Both the position numbers and the translations under genes were made by a program. DNA of 35,200 nucleotides from SAR116 cluster bacterium AG-426-I14 (lineage in GTDB: Bacteria > Pseudomonadota > Alphaproteobacteria > Puniceispirillales > Marisalimonadaceae), in contig QCNS01000016.1 in assembly GCA_003210055.1 (NCBI GenBank), forward strand, positions 1 through 35,200. The letters run 5' to 3'. Shown piece after piece: positions 9,064 through 19,846 of the stretch (the first letter of the stretch is position 1; each line of letters starts with the position of its first letter). Under the pieces are notes generated by a model, which worked only from the letters and a program-made list of their open reading frames with translations, was not told the origin of the DNA and made no database searches.

Positions 9064-10324
9064 AATATTTATTTTCCTCTCAATAATTATTTTTTTGATA
9101 ATTTGTTCAGGTTTCTTTTCAAGTTCAGAAACAGCACTAACTGCAGTTTCTGAAGCAAGAATAAACGAGCTAGTTACTCAAGGGAGTAAAAGAGCAAAAT
9201 TAATTGAAAAAATTTTAAAAAATAGAGAGAAAATGATTAGTACTATTTTGATAGGAAACAATTTAGTAAATGTTGTTGCATCAGTTTATGCTACAAGTTT
9301 TGCCATAATGTATTTTAATGATGCTAAATTAGCCTTAGTAACATTAATTTTAACTATAATATTAGTTGTTTTTGCGGAAGTAATTCCAAAAACATATGCT
9401 TTAAAAAATGCAGATCAAATTGCATTATCTGTTGCACCTATTATTAATTTATTAATGATGATTTTAACACCAGCAACATTGTTTACTGAACAATTGGCAA
9501 GACTAGTTACTGGCCCAGTTGTAGATGACGAAGAAGCGAAAACTGAGGAGCTCAAAGGAATGATCAGACTTCATGCCGGCGAAAAAAGTAGGGCAATTGA
9601 AAGAGGTAAAATGATGTCAAGTATGTTAGATATGGAAGAAGTATCTATTGAAGCGGTTATGACTCACAGAGGAACAGTTACTATGATTGATGAAAAGTCA
9701 ACTGCAAATGAAATATTTAAAGTAACTGGTGACAGCCCATTTACAAGAATACCTGTTTACTCAGGTACAAAAGATAATATAATTGGTATTTTACATGCAA
9801 AAGAGCTTTTTAGATATCTTCAAAGAAGCAGATTTGAAAATATTAATAAAATAAATTTAAGTGAAATTATGATTGAACCATACTTTGCTCCTGAAACAAC
9901 ATTGATCCTTGACCAATTAGAAGTATTTAGAGGAAGAAAAGAGCATTTTGCTATTGTAGTTAATGAATATGGAGATTTTAGAGGTATTGTTACTTTAGAA
10001 GATATCCTTGAAGAAATTGTAGGTGATATTGATGACGAGACTGATATTGATGTTGAAGGTGTGAAGTCCCAACCTGATGGTTCTCTAATTGTAGAAGGTT
10101 CTGTAACTATTAGAGACTTAAATAGATCTCTTGGTTGGAATTTGCCAGATGAAAAATATAATACAATTGCAGGTCTGGTTCTATTTGAGTCTAAAACTAT
10201 ACCTGACCCTGGACAAGAATTTAGATTTTTTAATGTAAAATTTAGGATCTTACAAAAAAAATCAAATTTTATTTCAAAACTCAGAATTTGGAATGAAATA
10301 GGAAACCTGAATGAAAAAAAATAA
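9056..10324 (+). CDS. CNNM (DUF21)-CBS-CorC/HlyC membrane protein
   Basis: A 422-residue inner-membrane protein of the CNNM/CorC (YfjD/YtfL-like) group, whose members are linked to Mg or Co efflux and homeostasis. Domain order: DUF21/CNNM membrane domain (about 1-175) with FFSSSETALTAVSEARI at its start and several hydrophobic segments; two CBS domains (about 195-320; VMTHRGTVTMI and the FAIVVNEYGDFRGIVTLEDI region); and a CorC_HlyC domain (about 340-415). The last corresponds to soluble CorC. It lies at the end of the aroK-aroB transcript with an 8-base overlap and overlaps the DUF2889 gene by 14 bases. This neighbourhood is typical of alphaproteobacteria, although the link with the shikimate genes has no known meaning. 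Confidence 0.92.
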   Translation: MNEIFIFLSIIIFLIICSGFFSSSETALTAVSEARINELVTQGSKRAKLIEKILKNREKMISTILIGNNLVNVVASVYATSFAIMYFNDAKLALVTLILTIILVVFAEVIPKTYALKNADQIALSVAPIINLLMMILTPATLFTEQLARLVTGPVVDDEEAKTEELKGMIRLHAGEKSRAIERGKMMSSMLDMEEVSIEAVMTHRGTVTMIDEKSTANEIFKVTGDSPFTRIPVYSGTKDNIIGILHAKELFRYLQRSRFENINKINLSEIMIEPYFAPETTLILDQLEVFRGRKEHFAIVVNEYGDFRGIVTLEDILEEIVGDIDDETDIDVEGVKSQPDGSLIVEGSVTIRDLNRSLGWNLPDEKYNTIAGLVLFESKTIPDPGQEFRFFNVKFRILQKKSNFISKLRIWNEIGNLNEKK

Positions 10325-10859
10325 GCGAGTTTTACTTCATCAAAGATCAATCAAACTTAATGGTTTTTTAATAGATGACGAATTATATGAATTAGAAGCC
10401 GAGTTATTGGATACAAAAAACTATGATGTATCTAATTTTGATAGAGGTAACATAAAAGCTGGAGAACCAATTCATAAAATGAAAATAGTACTAACTGTTG
10501 ATAAAGAAATGTATGTAAAAAAAGCTATGGCTAATACTTTATTTAGTCCTTTTAAAATTTGCAATAGAGCAAATGATAATTTTAAAATGATTGAAGGACT
10601 GCAAATCAAACACGGATGGAGAAAAAATATAAATGAAATTATTGGAAATATTAAGGGGTGTACTCATATAAGAGAACTGTTAAATTCTCTGGCCACAGTA
10701 GCATTTCAAACTATAAATAGTCACAATTCAAAAAAAAATAGTAAAGATAAAAAAAATAATAATTCAAACACAAAACCAAGCTTACTTTCAAGTTGTTATG
10801 CGTTCCGACCAAAAAGTGAAGTTGTTAAAAGATTATGGCCAGGATGGTATAAAAAATAA
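10311..10859 (+). CDS. DUF2889 family protein
   Basis: A 182-residue cytoplasmic protein of the DUF2889 family, whose function is unknown. Family traits are the N-terminal IKLNGFLIDDELYELEAELLD segment, the GCTHIREL motif (116-123) followed by LATVAFQTI, and a C-terminal Cys-Tyr-Ala-Phe-Arg block ending in a WP near the C-terminus. Its Lys/Asn-rich insert (about 138-155) looks like a low-complexity linker. The ATG at 10311 lies within the end of the CorC-like gene, so it is probably the last gene of the aroK operon. The stop directly abuts the stop of bolA on the other strand, with no spacer at all. Confidence 0.82.
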   Translation: MKKNKRVLLHQRSIKLNGFLIDDELYELEAELLDTKNYDVSNFDRGNIKAGEPIHKMKIVLTVDKEMYVKKAMANTLFSPFKICNRANDNFKMIEGLQIKHGWRKNINEIIGNIKGCTHIRELLNSLATVAFQTINSHNSKKNSKDKKNNNSNTKPSLLSSCYAFRPKSEVVKRLWPGWYKK

Positions 10860-11132
10860 TTATTTTTGTTCGCTTGTGGTTAACAATTCGTAAGTAACTG
10901 AATGTAAATCATTTTTAAATTCTTGTGCAAGGAGGCTGTTAAGATATTTTTGTCTTCCTAATCTTGTAACACCTATAAAATCATCAGAAACTATAAAAAT
11001 TTTAAAATGTGTTTCAACACCCTCCTTAAAACCTTGATGCCCTCTATGAGTTTCAGAAACGTCTAAAACTTCAAAAAGTTCAAAATTAATATTTTCGTTT
11101 ATGATTTTTTCAATTTTTAATTTTCTTTTCAT
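10860..11132 (-). CDS. bolA: BolA family protein
   Basis: A 90-residue BolA-fold protein. BolA proteins bind monothiol glutaredoxins and a [2Fe-2S] cluster and are implicated in iron regulation and envelope stress. Visible features are the EVLDVSETHRGHQGF segment (about 21-35), the ETHFKIFIVSDDF strand region (40-52), the TRLGRQ helix start, and the near-invariant C-terminal His77 in LHSVTYELL. It is divergent from the J-domain gene across 70 bases. The bolA / J-domain / cobS / cobT neighbourhood is conserved in alphaproteobacteria. No monothiol glutaredoxin is encoded in the window. Confidence 0.88.
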   Translation of the reverse strand: MKRKLKIEKIINENINFELFEVLDVSETHRGHQGFKEGVETHFKIFIVSDDFIGVTRLGRQKYLNSLLAQEFKNDLHSVTYELLTTSEQK

Positions 11133-11202
11133 ACAAAATTCTTATAGTTTTAAAATATTATATCTAACTGATTAAAAATGTTAACCTTAAATTATAGTTT
11201 TC

Positions 11203-11733
11203 ATGTCAAATAAAAATAAGAAATTGTATAGAATATGTGATGCATTAGATTGTGATTTAGAGGGTATATACCCTGCTCCTAAATCACGTGAAAAACTAAA
11301 TGAATACTCTTTTTTCTGTTTAGAACATATAAGAGAGTATAATAAGTCTTGGAATTATTTTGAAGGTCTAAACGAAGTTCAATTTGAACATGAAATCAGA
11401 AAAGCTACTACTTGGGATCGACCGTCTTGGAAATTTGGTACTAAAAGAATTAATGATAATTATAAATTTGTATTTGACATGTTTCGAGAAGACACGCAAA
11501 AGAAAAAGAAACCAATTGACAAAGAGTTATTAGACTCTTGGAAAATACTAGAACTAAATCCTGAAAGTACTATTAAAGATGTTAAAAAAAAATATAAAAC
11601 CCTAGCAAAAAAATGGCATCCTGATAAAACATTGGGTTTGAAAAAAGACATAAAAAAAAATAATGAGATTTTTGTTCTTATTACAAAAGCATATGAAAAA
11701 ATTATTAAATCATTTAATGAAAAAATTATTTAA
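11203..11733 (+). CDS. J-domain protein (C-terminal DnaJ domain)
   Basis: A 176-residue protein with a J domain at its C-terminus (about 111-172): SWKILELNP, then helix II KKKYKTLAKKWHPDKT with the invariant HPD at 139-141, and a helix III with QKAY-like TKAYEKI. The N-terminal part has a small Cys-containing segment (RICDALDCDLEGIYPAPKSR, then FFCLEHIREYN) that recurs in alphaproteobacterial proteins at this position and might bind a metal. It likely stimulates an Hsp70 for a specific client. It is not DnaJ itself: no G/F region, zinc fingers or C-terminal substrate domain. It stands 30 bases before the cobS ATG in the same direction. Confidence 0.88.
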   Translation: MSNKNKKLYRICDALDCDLEGIYPAPKSREKLNEYSFFCLEHIREYNKSWNYFEGLNEVQFEHEIRKATTWDRPSWKFGTKRINDNYKFVFDMFREDTQKKKKPIDKELLDSWKILELNPESTIKDVKKKYKTLAKKWHPDKTLGLKKDIKKNNEIFVLITKAYEKIIKSFNEKII

Positions 11734-11753
11734 CTTAATAAAAAGATCTAATT

Positions 11754-11757
11754 GGAG
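11754..11757 (+). promoter_or_regulatory. Ribosome binding site that sets the cobS start
   Basis: GGAG stands 6 bases ahead of the ATG at 11764. A possible TTG start at 11752 would place this site inside the gene, so the ATG is the better start. Confidence 0.75.
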
Positions 11758-11763
11758 AAAATT

Positions 11764-12774
11764 ATGAATAAAATGGAACTTTCAAAACATTTAGATAACG
11801 AGGAGAATAACTTTCCTAAAACTCCTGATAAAAAATTAGATACAAAAAAACTATTTGGATTTTCAACACAAATGGAAATTTTTGGATATAAAGAAAACAC
11901 TAAATTTGTTCCTGAGGTTGATGATTCCTATGTCTTTGATGAAACTACAACAAAAGCTATATTGGCTGGTTTTTGTTATAACAGAAGGGTAATGATACAA
12001 GGATATCACGGAACCGGTAAGTCGACTCACATTGAACAAGTTGCCGCAAGACTGAATTGGCCGTGTATAAGAATTAACCTAGATAGTCACATAAGTAGAT
12101 TAGATTTGGTTGGTAAGGATGCAATAGTACTCAAAGATGGGAAGCAAATAACTGTTTTTAAGGAGGGTATTTTGCCTTGGGCATTACAAAACCCAGTAGC
12201 TTTGGTTTTTGACGAGTATGATGCTGGAAGAGCAGATGTGATGTTTGTCATTCAAAGAGTATTAGAAGTAAGTGGTAAATTAACTTTGTTAGATAATAAT
12301 AAAGTTATAAATCCACATCCAAATTTTAGATTGTTTGCAACTGCGAATACGGTTGGGTTAGGAGATACGAGTGGACTTTATCATGGTACACAGCAAATAA
12401 ATCAAGGTCAAATGGATCGATGGTCTATAGTATCAGCGTTAAATTATTTGCCTAACGAGGTAGAAGTAAATATTGTGCTTTCTAAAGTTCCCAATTTTAA
12501 GCATTCTAGCAAAAAAGAAACTATTGAAAAGATGGTTTCACTTGCTGAATTAACAAGAAATGGTTTTATTTCAGGTGATTTGTCAACTGTAATGTCTCCA
12601 AGAACTGTAATTACTTGGGCAGAAAATACCAATATTTTAGAAGATTTAGATTTAGCATTTAAACTTACATTTTTTAATAAATGTGATGAAATGGAAAGAC
12701 CAATTGTATCGGAGTATTATCAAAGATGCTTTGGAAGAGAATTAATAAAAAGCGAAATTATCTCGAATGATTAA
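11764..12774 (+). CDS. cobS: CobS-type AAA+ ATPase (cobaltochelatase small subunit family)
   Basis: CobS is the AAA+ motor that, with CobT, drives cobalt insertion into hydrogenobyrinate a,c-diamide by the large subunit CobN. The product from the chosen ATG is 336 residues, near the family norm. It has Walker A GYHGTGKST (80-88), Walker B VALVFDEYDAG (Asp150, Glu151), and sensor 1 LFATANTVG. A GRADV/VIQRVLE region typical of MoxR-like ATPases is also present. The start is set by the GGAG at 11754-11757; an upstream TTG at 11752 is less likely. cobT follows after 6 bases. No other cobalamin synthesis gene, and no cobN, is in the window, so a role other than cobalt chelation is possible. Confidence 0.9.
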   Translation: MNKMELSKHLDNEENNFPKTPDKKLDTKKLFGFSTQMEIFGYKENTKFVPEVDDSYVFDETTTKAILAGFCYNRRVMIQGYHGTGKSTHIEQVAARLNWPCIRINLDSHISRLDLVGKDAIVLKDGKQITVFKEGILPWALQNPVALVFDEYDAGRADVMFVIQRVLEVSGKLTLLDNNKVINPHPNFRLFATANTVGLGDTSGLYHGTQQINQGQMDRWSIVSALNYLPNEVEVNIVLSKVPNFKHSSKKETIEKMVSLAELTRNGFISGDLSTVMSPRTVITWAENTNILEDLDLAFKLTFFNKCDEMERPIVSEYYQRCFGRELIKSEIISND

Positions 12775-12780
12775 TTGTAA

Positions 12781-14610
12781 ATGAAAAAAGAGAGTAAAAT
12801 TTCAGAATTTCAAAATGCTACTGCATCTACTCTTAAGGCTATAGCATTTAAAAATCTGAATGAAAGAGAAATAACTTTCATCAGTGAAAATAATTCATTT
12901 AATTCAAATGAAATAAAATTAAAAAAGATATCAGATAATTTAGATAGAGATTCAATTACCAAAACTAGAGGGGAATCTGATAAGATCGCCATCAAACTGA
13001 AATATCACGATATTAAGCTACATTCAAAATTGAAACCTACCTCTGATTTAGCTTCAGAAATATTTGATTATGCTGAAGAAACAAGAATAGAAACTCTTGG
13101 AGTTAATAAATATTCAGGTATTAGAAAAAACTTAGATAATCTAATTGAGGATAAATTCAAAACTAATTTAATATCGCCGCCAGGTGGTGATGATAAAACC
13201 TCTTTCTTAAATGCTTTACATTTATATTTAAGAGAACAACTATCTGGGTCTAAGCCTCCTTCTAATTCTAAAAAAGTTATGAGTCTTTGGAGTAGTTGGT
13301 TAGAAAAAAGAATTGGTAAAATCGTTCCTGAATTAAAAGAAGCCTATAAAGACCAAGAAAATTTTGCAAAAATAACTCAAGATCTGCTTCATGCTCTTAA
13401 ATCAGAAATTGGGGATATTGAAAATAATGAAGGTAACCAAGATAGTGAAAATTCAGAAAATTCTGAGGATAATTCTGAGTCAGAAGAACAAGATAATTCA
13501 TCTCAAGGTGATGCTGAAGAAGATGAAGGTGATAGTACAGAAACTGGTATGGAAGAAAATGCAGATGGTAGTGAAGTAGATAGTGATGTAATAGATACTG
13601 AGGGTGATACTGATCATGGGGATGGTGACGATGAAATTGAAGCAAATCCTTTTACAGGCAAAAACTTTTTTGAAAAAAACTTAAATAAGTACAAAGTTTA
13701 TACAAATTTATATGATGAGATTATAAATGCTACAGATTTGTGTGATAATGATGAATTGTTTCGATTAAGAAAATCTCTAGACAAACAACTAGAAACTCTT
13801 CAAGGCGCTGTATCAAGACTTGCTAACAAACTTCAACGAAAACTTCAAGCAAGGCAAAATAGAACTTGGGAATTTGATCTTGAAGAAGGAATGCTGGATG
13901 CAGCTAAATTGGCTAGAGTAGTATCACAACCACTATCGCCTCTATCTTACAAAATTGAAAAGGAGATGAATTTTAGAGATACAATCGTAACCTTATTGAT
14001 TGATAACTCAGGTTCAATGCGTGGAAGACCAATTACAATAGCTGCAATTACCGCTGACATTTTGGCAAGAACTCTTGAGAGGTGTGGGGTTAAAGTTGAA
14101 ATTCTGGGTTTTACCACTAAAGCATGGAAAGGTGGTCAATCCAGAGAAAAATGGATTGAAGAGGGCAAACCAACAAGCCCAGGACGCCTTAATGACCTGA
14201 GGCATATCATATATAAGCCAGCTGATGCTCCTTGGAGGAGATCAAAGAACTCTCTAGGACTAATGTTAAGAGAGGGAATACTTAAAGAAAATATAGACGG
14301 TGAGTCATTGCTTTGGGCTCATGAAAGATTGTTAAATAGGTTTGAAGAAAGAAAAATTTTGATGGTTATTAGTGACGGTGCCCCTGTAGATGACACAACT
14401 CTGTCTGCTAACAGTGGTAATTATTTAGAACAACATTTAAAAAGTGTTATTTCTTATATAGAAAATAAGTCTAACATTGAACTTATTGCTATTGGTATTG
14501 GACATGATGTAACAAGATATTATAAAAAAGCTGTTACTTTAACGGATGCTGAGCATTTAGCAGGAGCAATAACTGAGCAACTTGCAGATCTATTTGATGA
14601 AAACGTTTAA
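12781..14610 (+). CDS. cobT: CobT-type VWA protein (cobaltochelatase subunit family)
   Basis: Partner of CobS, 609 residues, usual length. The N-terminal helical region (about 1-205) leads into a very acidic, low-complexity linker (about 209-292, mostly Asp, Glu, Ser, Asn). A coiled helical segment with Gln/Arg follows ([20 protein letters not shown]), and then a C-terminal von Willebrand A domain. The VWA metal site (MIDAS) is DNSGS at 408-412, with Thr and Asp positions later in [11 protein letters not shown]. In the known enzyme CobS and CobT form stacked rings that act on CobN. The acidic linker is the main source of the long spurious reading frames seen on both strands near 13.4-13.6 kb. 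It ends one base before the stop of the convergent rpmB. Confidence 0.9.
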   Translation: MKKESKISEFQNATASTLKAIAFKNLNEREITFISENNSFNSNEIKLKKISDNLDRDSITKTRGESDKIAIKLKYHDIKLHSKLKPTSDLASEIFDYAEETRIETLGVNKYSGIRKNLDNLIEDKFKTNLISPPGGDDKTSFLNALHLYLREQLSGSKPPSNSKKVMSLWSSWLEKRIGKIVPELKEAYKDQENFAKITQDLLHALKSEIGDIENNEGNQDSENSENSEDNSESEEQDNSSQGDAEEDEGDSTETGMEENADGSEVDSDVIDTEGDTDHGDGDDEIEANPFTGKNFFEKNLNKYKVYTNLYDEIINATDLCDNDELFRLRKSLDKQLETLQGAVSRLANKLQRKLQARQNRTWEFDLEEGMLDAAKLARVVSQPLSPLSYKIEKEMNFRDTIVTLLIDNSGSMRGRPITIAAITADILARTLERCGVKVEILGFTTKAWKGGQSREKWIEEGKPTSPGRLNDLRHIIYKPADAPWRRSKNSLGLMLREGILKENIDGESLLWAHERLLNRFEERKILMVISDGAPVDDTTLSANSGNYLEQHLKSVISYIENKSNIELIAIGIGHDVTRYYKKAVTLTDAEHLAGAITEQLADLFDENV

Positions 14611-14611
14611 T

Positions 14612-14896
14612 TTACTTTTTCTGGGTTTTAACAATTGAACGTTTTATTCGTAGAGCTTCAGGAGCCAAATTTCTGTTACTAGTGTTTAGTAAATAGCTAT
14701 CTATACCACCATTCTTTTCAACTGATTTCATTGTTCTAACAGATATTTTTAAGCTGAAAAATTTATCTAAATTTTTACTGTAAAACTTAACATTTTGAAG
14801 ATTAGGTAAAAATTTTCTTTTCGTTCTGTTATTAGCATGACTAACATTATTTCCAGTCATAGCTTTTTTACCACTTATTTGACAGACTTTTGACAT
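14612..14896 (-). CDS. rpmB: 50S ribosomal protein L28
   Basis: Large-subunit ribosomal protein of 94 residues, longer than the 78 of E. coli but usual for alphaproteobacteria. The N-terminal MSKVCQISGKKAMTGNNVSH segment is the L28 signature, followed by a basic KRKFLPNLQNVKF strand and a Lys/Arg-rich tail. An AAAGGAA ribosome site lies about 8 bases before the ATG, in keeping with high expression. It is convergent with cobT, with a single base between stops. Confidence 0.96.
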   Translation of the reverse strand: MSKVCQISGKKAMTGNNVSHANNRTKRKFLPNLQNVKFYSKNLDKFFSLKISVRTMKSVEKNGGIDSYLLNTSNRNLAPEALRIKRSIVKTQKK

Positions 14897-14970
14897 AATA
14901 AATTTCCTTTACGGTTTTATAATTCAACCTCAATGATAGGTCAAGAAAAAGTAAATTCTTGCATAATTTT

Positions 14971-16083
14971 CTAATCAAAACCTTTTTTTGCTAATGTTAA
15001 TGCTTCTTCAAAAGAACTTGCCATACCCCTAACTTTATCAAAGTTTTTTATTCTATCTCTAATCATATAAGTTTTAAGTTCACTCAATATTCTTTTTGAA
15101 ATTAATGGCCCTTCATAAGTAAGGGATGTGTATAATTGAATCAGATGAGCGCCAGATAATATCTTTACATATGCTGAAAAACCATCTTGAACACCACCAG
15201 TCGCAATAAAAAATATATTAGCTTTTAATTTTTTTTTAACTTTATTAGCCTCAATAAGTATCTCCGTGGATTTTCTAAATAAAGGCAACCCCGACAAACC
15301 ACCTACTTCTTTTTTTTTATCAGACATAAGAATTTTTTCTCGACTAACAGTAGTATTTGAAATAATAAGTCCTAATACATTTTTATTTACGCACAATTCA
15401 ATAATATCTTTTATGATACTAACTTCAATATCTGGGGAAATTTTGATAAAAACAGGTTTTTTCTTCAAATTTGAATTATTTTTTAATAATCCTTCTTTAA
15501 CTGCATTAATAACCCGTTCAAGATGCTTGACAGACTGAAATTTTCTAAGACCATCTGTGTTAGGTGAAGAAACATTTATTGTTATATAATCTCCATAAGA
15601 ACCTAGCTCCTGAACAAGTAATTTATAATCTCTAATTCTATCTGTTGAATCTTTATTTGGGCCAATATTGATACCAATTAAAAAAGAATTATCATTAATT
15701 ATTCTACTTTTATAGTTCTGAAGTCTTTCTTTTATTTTTTTCATTCCATCGTTATTAAAACCGTTTCTATTAATTATACCTTTATCTTCTTTTAAACGAA
15801 AAATTCTTGGTTTTCTGTTGCCATACTGAGCTCTAGGAGTAACTGTGCCAATCTCTGAAAATCCAAAACCCAAATCTGATATTTCTTTAATGACTTGAGC
15901 ATTTTTGTCAAATCCAGCAGCCAAGCCAATTGGATTTTTAAAAAGTAGCTTTTTGATTTTTACGGGTAAATTTTCATTTTTTATTTTGGAATAAAAACGA
16001 AGTTTTAGAAAAAAAATTGCAAATGTATGAGCAATTTCAGGATTAACAAAACTAAAAAATTTAGAAATATTTTTCCAAATCAT
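14971..16083 (-). CDS. pyrD: Dihydroorotate dehydrogenase (quinone), class 2
   Basis: Oxidises dihydroorotate to orotate in pyrimidine synthesis and passes electrons to membrane quinone. The 370-residue protein has the N-terminal amphipathic helices that bind the membrane (about 1-32), typical of class 2. FMN and substrate motifs follow: NPIGLAAGFDKN (50-61), NRNGFNNDG, INVSSPNTDGLR with the catalytic Ser173, VFIKISPD, ISNTT, and the phosphate-binding IATGGVQDG. The start overlaps the end of lysS by 4 bases (ATGA), so it is translated together with the synthetase. The serine base, not cysteine, separates it from class 1 enzymes. Confidence 0.95.
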   Translation of the reverse strand: MIWKNISKFFSFVNPEIAHTFAIFFLKLRFYSKIKNENLPVKIKKLLFKNPIGLAAGFDKNAQVIKEISDLGFGFSEIGTVTPRAQYGNRKPRIFRLKEDKGIINRNGFNNDGMKKIKERLQNYKSRIINDNSFLIGINIGPNKDSTDRIRDYKLLVQELGSYGDYITINVSSPNTDGLRKFQSVKHLERVINAVKEGLLKNNSNLKKKPVFIKISPDIEVSIIKDIIELCVNKNVLGLIISNTTVSREKILMSDKKKEVGGLSGLPLFRKSTEILIEANKVKKKLKANIFFIATGGVQDGFSAYVKILSGAHLIQLYTSLTYEGPLISKRILSELKTYMIRDRIKNFDKVRGMASSFEEALTLAKKGFD

Positions 16084-17699
16084 TTGTTAACTTTAATTGT
16101 AAGTCTATTCTCTAAAACATCGTTTAAAAGAGATATAGTGGACTTTATACCAAATAATTTTATAAACCCGCCCATTCTTGGTCCATTTGATTGACCAAGA
16201 ACTGTTTCATAAAGTGCTAAAAACCAATCTTTAAGGTTTTCATATTGTAATTCTTTACCTATTGAAAAAATTTTGCTTTGTATTTCTTCTGTACTAATGT
16301 CATCTTCAGAATTCTCTAAAAAATCTATTAAAGTTTTAATTCCTTTTTTTTCTTTTTCAGAGGGGTTTCTGTATTTTTTATTTGGTAAAACTCTCTCATT
16401 AAAAAAGTTTAGAGACAACTTTACTAGTTCATCAAATTTAGAGTTTTCTCCCTTTTTAAGGTCTGGAACATAATTTGATATATATTCCCACAGTATCTTT
16501 TCATTTTTTGCATGGCAAACCGAAGCAAGATTTAAAAGTAAATTAAATGATACTGGAAAAACCTTATAAAATGGTTTGCCGTTATGTATATGCCAGCAGG
16601 GATTATCCATTTTTTTTGTTTCTTCTTGAAAATTATAATTTTTCAAGTGAGAAAAATATTCGTCAATTGATTTTGGTATAACATCAAAGAATAATTTTTT
16701 TGCTCTTTTTGGATTACTATACATAAATAATGATAAAGATTCTTGTGTTCCATATCTTAGCCATTCTTCTATAGAAAGTCCGTTACCCTTTGATTTAGAA
16801 ATTTTTTCTCCATTACCATCTAAAAATAATTCATACGAAAATCCAGTAGGAGCAACCCCCCCTAAAACAGACAAAATTTTGCTAGATAAAATAACACTCT
16901 CAGATAGGTCTTTGCCAGACATTTCATAATCAACACCTAATGCAAACCATCTCATAGCCCAATCACATTTCCATTGCAATTTACAATTTCCTCCAAGTAT
17001 AGATATCTTTGTTAGTTCACCTGAACCTTCTTGCAAATAAGTAATAGTTTGATCTTCAACGTTTGTTTCAACTACTTTTACTTGAAGCACCTTGCCTGTT
17101 TTCGGACATATAGGTAAAAAAGGACTATAATTAGATTGTCTTTCGTTACCTAAAGTTGGCAAAATTATATTTTTAATTTTATCATAATTAATTAATACTT
17201 TTTTAAGCGCAAAATCAAACTTTCCAGATTTATAGCATTCGGTTGCTGATACAAACTCATACTCAAAATCAAACTTATCCAAAAACTCAATTAGTTTTGC
17301 ATTATTATGCGAACCAAAGCTTTCATATTTGTCAAAAGGATCTGGAACGGATGTTAATGGTTGATCAATAAATTTTTCCAACATTTGTTTGTTAGGAACA
17401 TTTTCAGGTACTTTTCGAAAACCATCCATATCATCTGAAAAACATATTAACTTAGTATTTTTGCCAGTGATATAATTAAAAGCATTTTGTACCATAGCTG
17501 TTCTTAAAACTTCTCCAAAAGTTCCAATGTGTGGTAAACCAGATGGGCCATAACCAGTTTCAAAAAGAACTGGTTTTTCATTTATATCACCTAAAGATGG
17601 GTTTAAATTTTTAATACGATCCCTTAATTTTTTAGCTTCAACAAACGGCCATGAATTGGATTGTTCCGCAATATTCTTCATGTTTGATTCAATTGTCAT
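16080..17699 (-). CDS. lysS: Class I lysyl-tRNA synthetase
   Basis: Charges tRNA-Lys with lysine. This is the archaeal-type class I enzyme, unrelated to the class II LysRS of most bacteria and long known from alphaproteobacteria and spirochaetes. The 539-residue protein has the class I signatures PSGLPHIGTFGE (HIGH-type motif, 57-60) and GEKISKSKGNG (KMSKS-type KISKS, 299-303) on a Rossmann core, with a helical anticodon-binding C-terminal half. The specific block CFSDDMDGFRKVPENVP (about 86-102) is typical of LysRS1. An AAAGG lies a rather long 12 bases before the ATG; a second ATG six codons in is an alternative start. pyrD follows with a 4-base overlap. Confidence 0.95.
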   Translation of the reverse strand: MTIESNMKNIAEQSNSWPFVEAKKLRDRIKNLNPSLGDINEKPVLFETGYGPSGLPHIGTFGEVLRTAMVQNAFNYITGKNTKLICFSDDMDGFRKVPENVPNKQMLEKFIDQPLTSVPDPFDKYESFGSHNNAKLIEFLDKFDFEYEFVSATECYKSGKFDFALKKVLINYDKIKNIILPTLGNERQSNYSPFLPICPKTGKVLQVKVVETNVEDQTITYLQEGSGELTKISILGGNCKLQWKCDWAMRWFALGVDYEMSGKDLSESVILSSKILSVLGGVAPTGFSYELFLDGNGEKISKSKGNGLSIEEWLRYGTQESLSLFMYSNPKRAKKLFFDVIPKSIDEYFSHLKNYNFQEETKKMDNPCWHIHNGKPFYKVFPVSFNLLLNLASVCHAKNEKILWEYISNYVPDLKKGENSKFDELVKLSLNFFNERVLPNKKYRNPSEKEKKGIKTLIDFLENSEDDISTEEIQSKIFSIGKELQYENLKDWFLALYETVLGQSNGPRMGGFIKLFGIKSTISLLNDVLENRLTIKVNK

Positions 17700-17762
17700 A
17701 AAATAATTGTACCTTTACCTATTATTGCTAACTGAGAACTTAATTCTAATCAACAAAAACAC

Positions 17763-17800
17763 AAAAAAAAACACCTTTTCAAGTTACTGAAAAGGTGTTT
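17763..17800 (-). terminator. Intrinsic terminator of the groES-groEL operon
   Basis: A perfect 12-bp stem, AAACACCTTTTC pairing with GAAAAGGTGTTT (17789-17800 with 17769-17780), encloses an 8-base loop. On the minus strand it runs into a T-tract (17763-17768) and lies 28 bases past the groEL stop. It is the only strong rho-independent terminator I see in the window. Confidence 0.93.
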
Positions 17801-17827
17801 AATAATTTAATTAAAGTATTTTATGAG

Positions 17828-19519
<1,692 letters not shown>

Positions 19520-19533
19520 TTAGTTTAGAGAAT

Positions 19534-19821
19534 TTACTGTAAAATTCCCATTATATCGCTTTCTTTCATGATCAATAGGTCTTTTCCATCAATTTTGACT
19601 TCTGTACCCGACCATTTACCAAATAAAACGGTATCACCCTCCTTGACATCTAAGGGTTGTATTTTACCATTATCATCCCTAGCTCCACCACCAGCAGCAA
19701 CAATTTTGCCCTGCATTGGTTTTTCTTGAGCTGAATCTGGGATAATAATTCCGCCAGCTGTTTTTTCGTCTGAATCAAGACGCTCAACAACTACTCTATC
19801 GTGAAGCGGTCTAAACTTCAT
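19534..19821 (-). CDS. groES: Co-chaperonin GroES (Hsp10)
   Basis: The 95-residue lid of the GroEL chamber. It begins [16 protein letters not shown]; the mobile loop is [11 protein letters not shown] (about 19-29), the roof segment is GGGARDDNG, and the end is [10 protein letters not shown]. The start is placed at the ATG at 19821 because a strong AAGGAG (19828-19833) lies 6 bases upstream and the protein then has the standard N-terminus. A longer frame from a TTG at 19866 would add 15 unrelated residues across the tandem repeat and the ribosome site, and is rejected. First gene of the groES-groEL operon. Confidence 0.98.
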   Translation of the reverse strand: MKFRPLHDRVVVERLDSDEKTAGGIIIPDSAQEKPMQGKIVAAGGGARDDNGKIQPLDVKEGDTVLFGKWSGTEVKIDGKDLLIMKESDIMGILQ

Positions 19822-19827
19822 TCCAAT

Positions 19828-19833
19828 CTCCTT
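19828..19833 (-). promoter_or_regulatory. groES ribosome binding site
   Basis: AAGGAG on the minus strand, 6 bases before the groES ATG. It is the strongest Shine-Dalgarno site in the window and fixes the start. Confidence 0.9.
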
Positions 19834-19846
19834 AATTACATTGTTA

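Noticed and set aside
9820-10350. 176-residue frame on the minus strand opposite the CorC-like gene
   Set aside because: It lies fully antisense to a well-conserved CBS/CorC_HlyC region and resembles no family.
11734-11763. Cobalamin riboswitch ahead of cobS or the adenosyltransferase
   Set aside because: Only 30 bases precede cobS, and the adenosyltransferase start overlaps the HIG1 gene, so there is no room for the aptamer.
13397-13645. 82-residue His-rich frame on the minus strand opposite cobT
   Set aside because: It mirrors the Asp/Glu/Ser-rich linker of CobT (GAT, GAA and TCA codons read backwards). No start context; a shadow frame.
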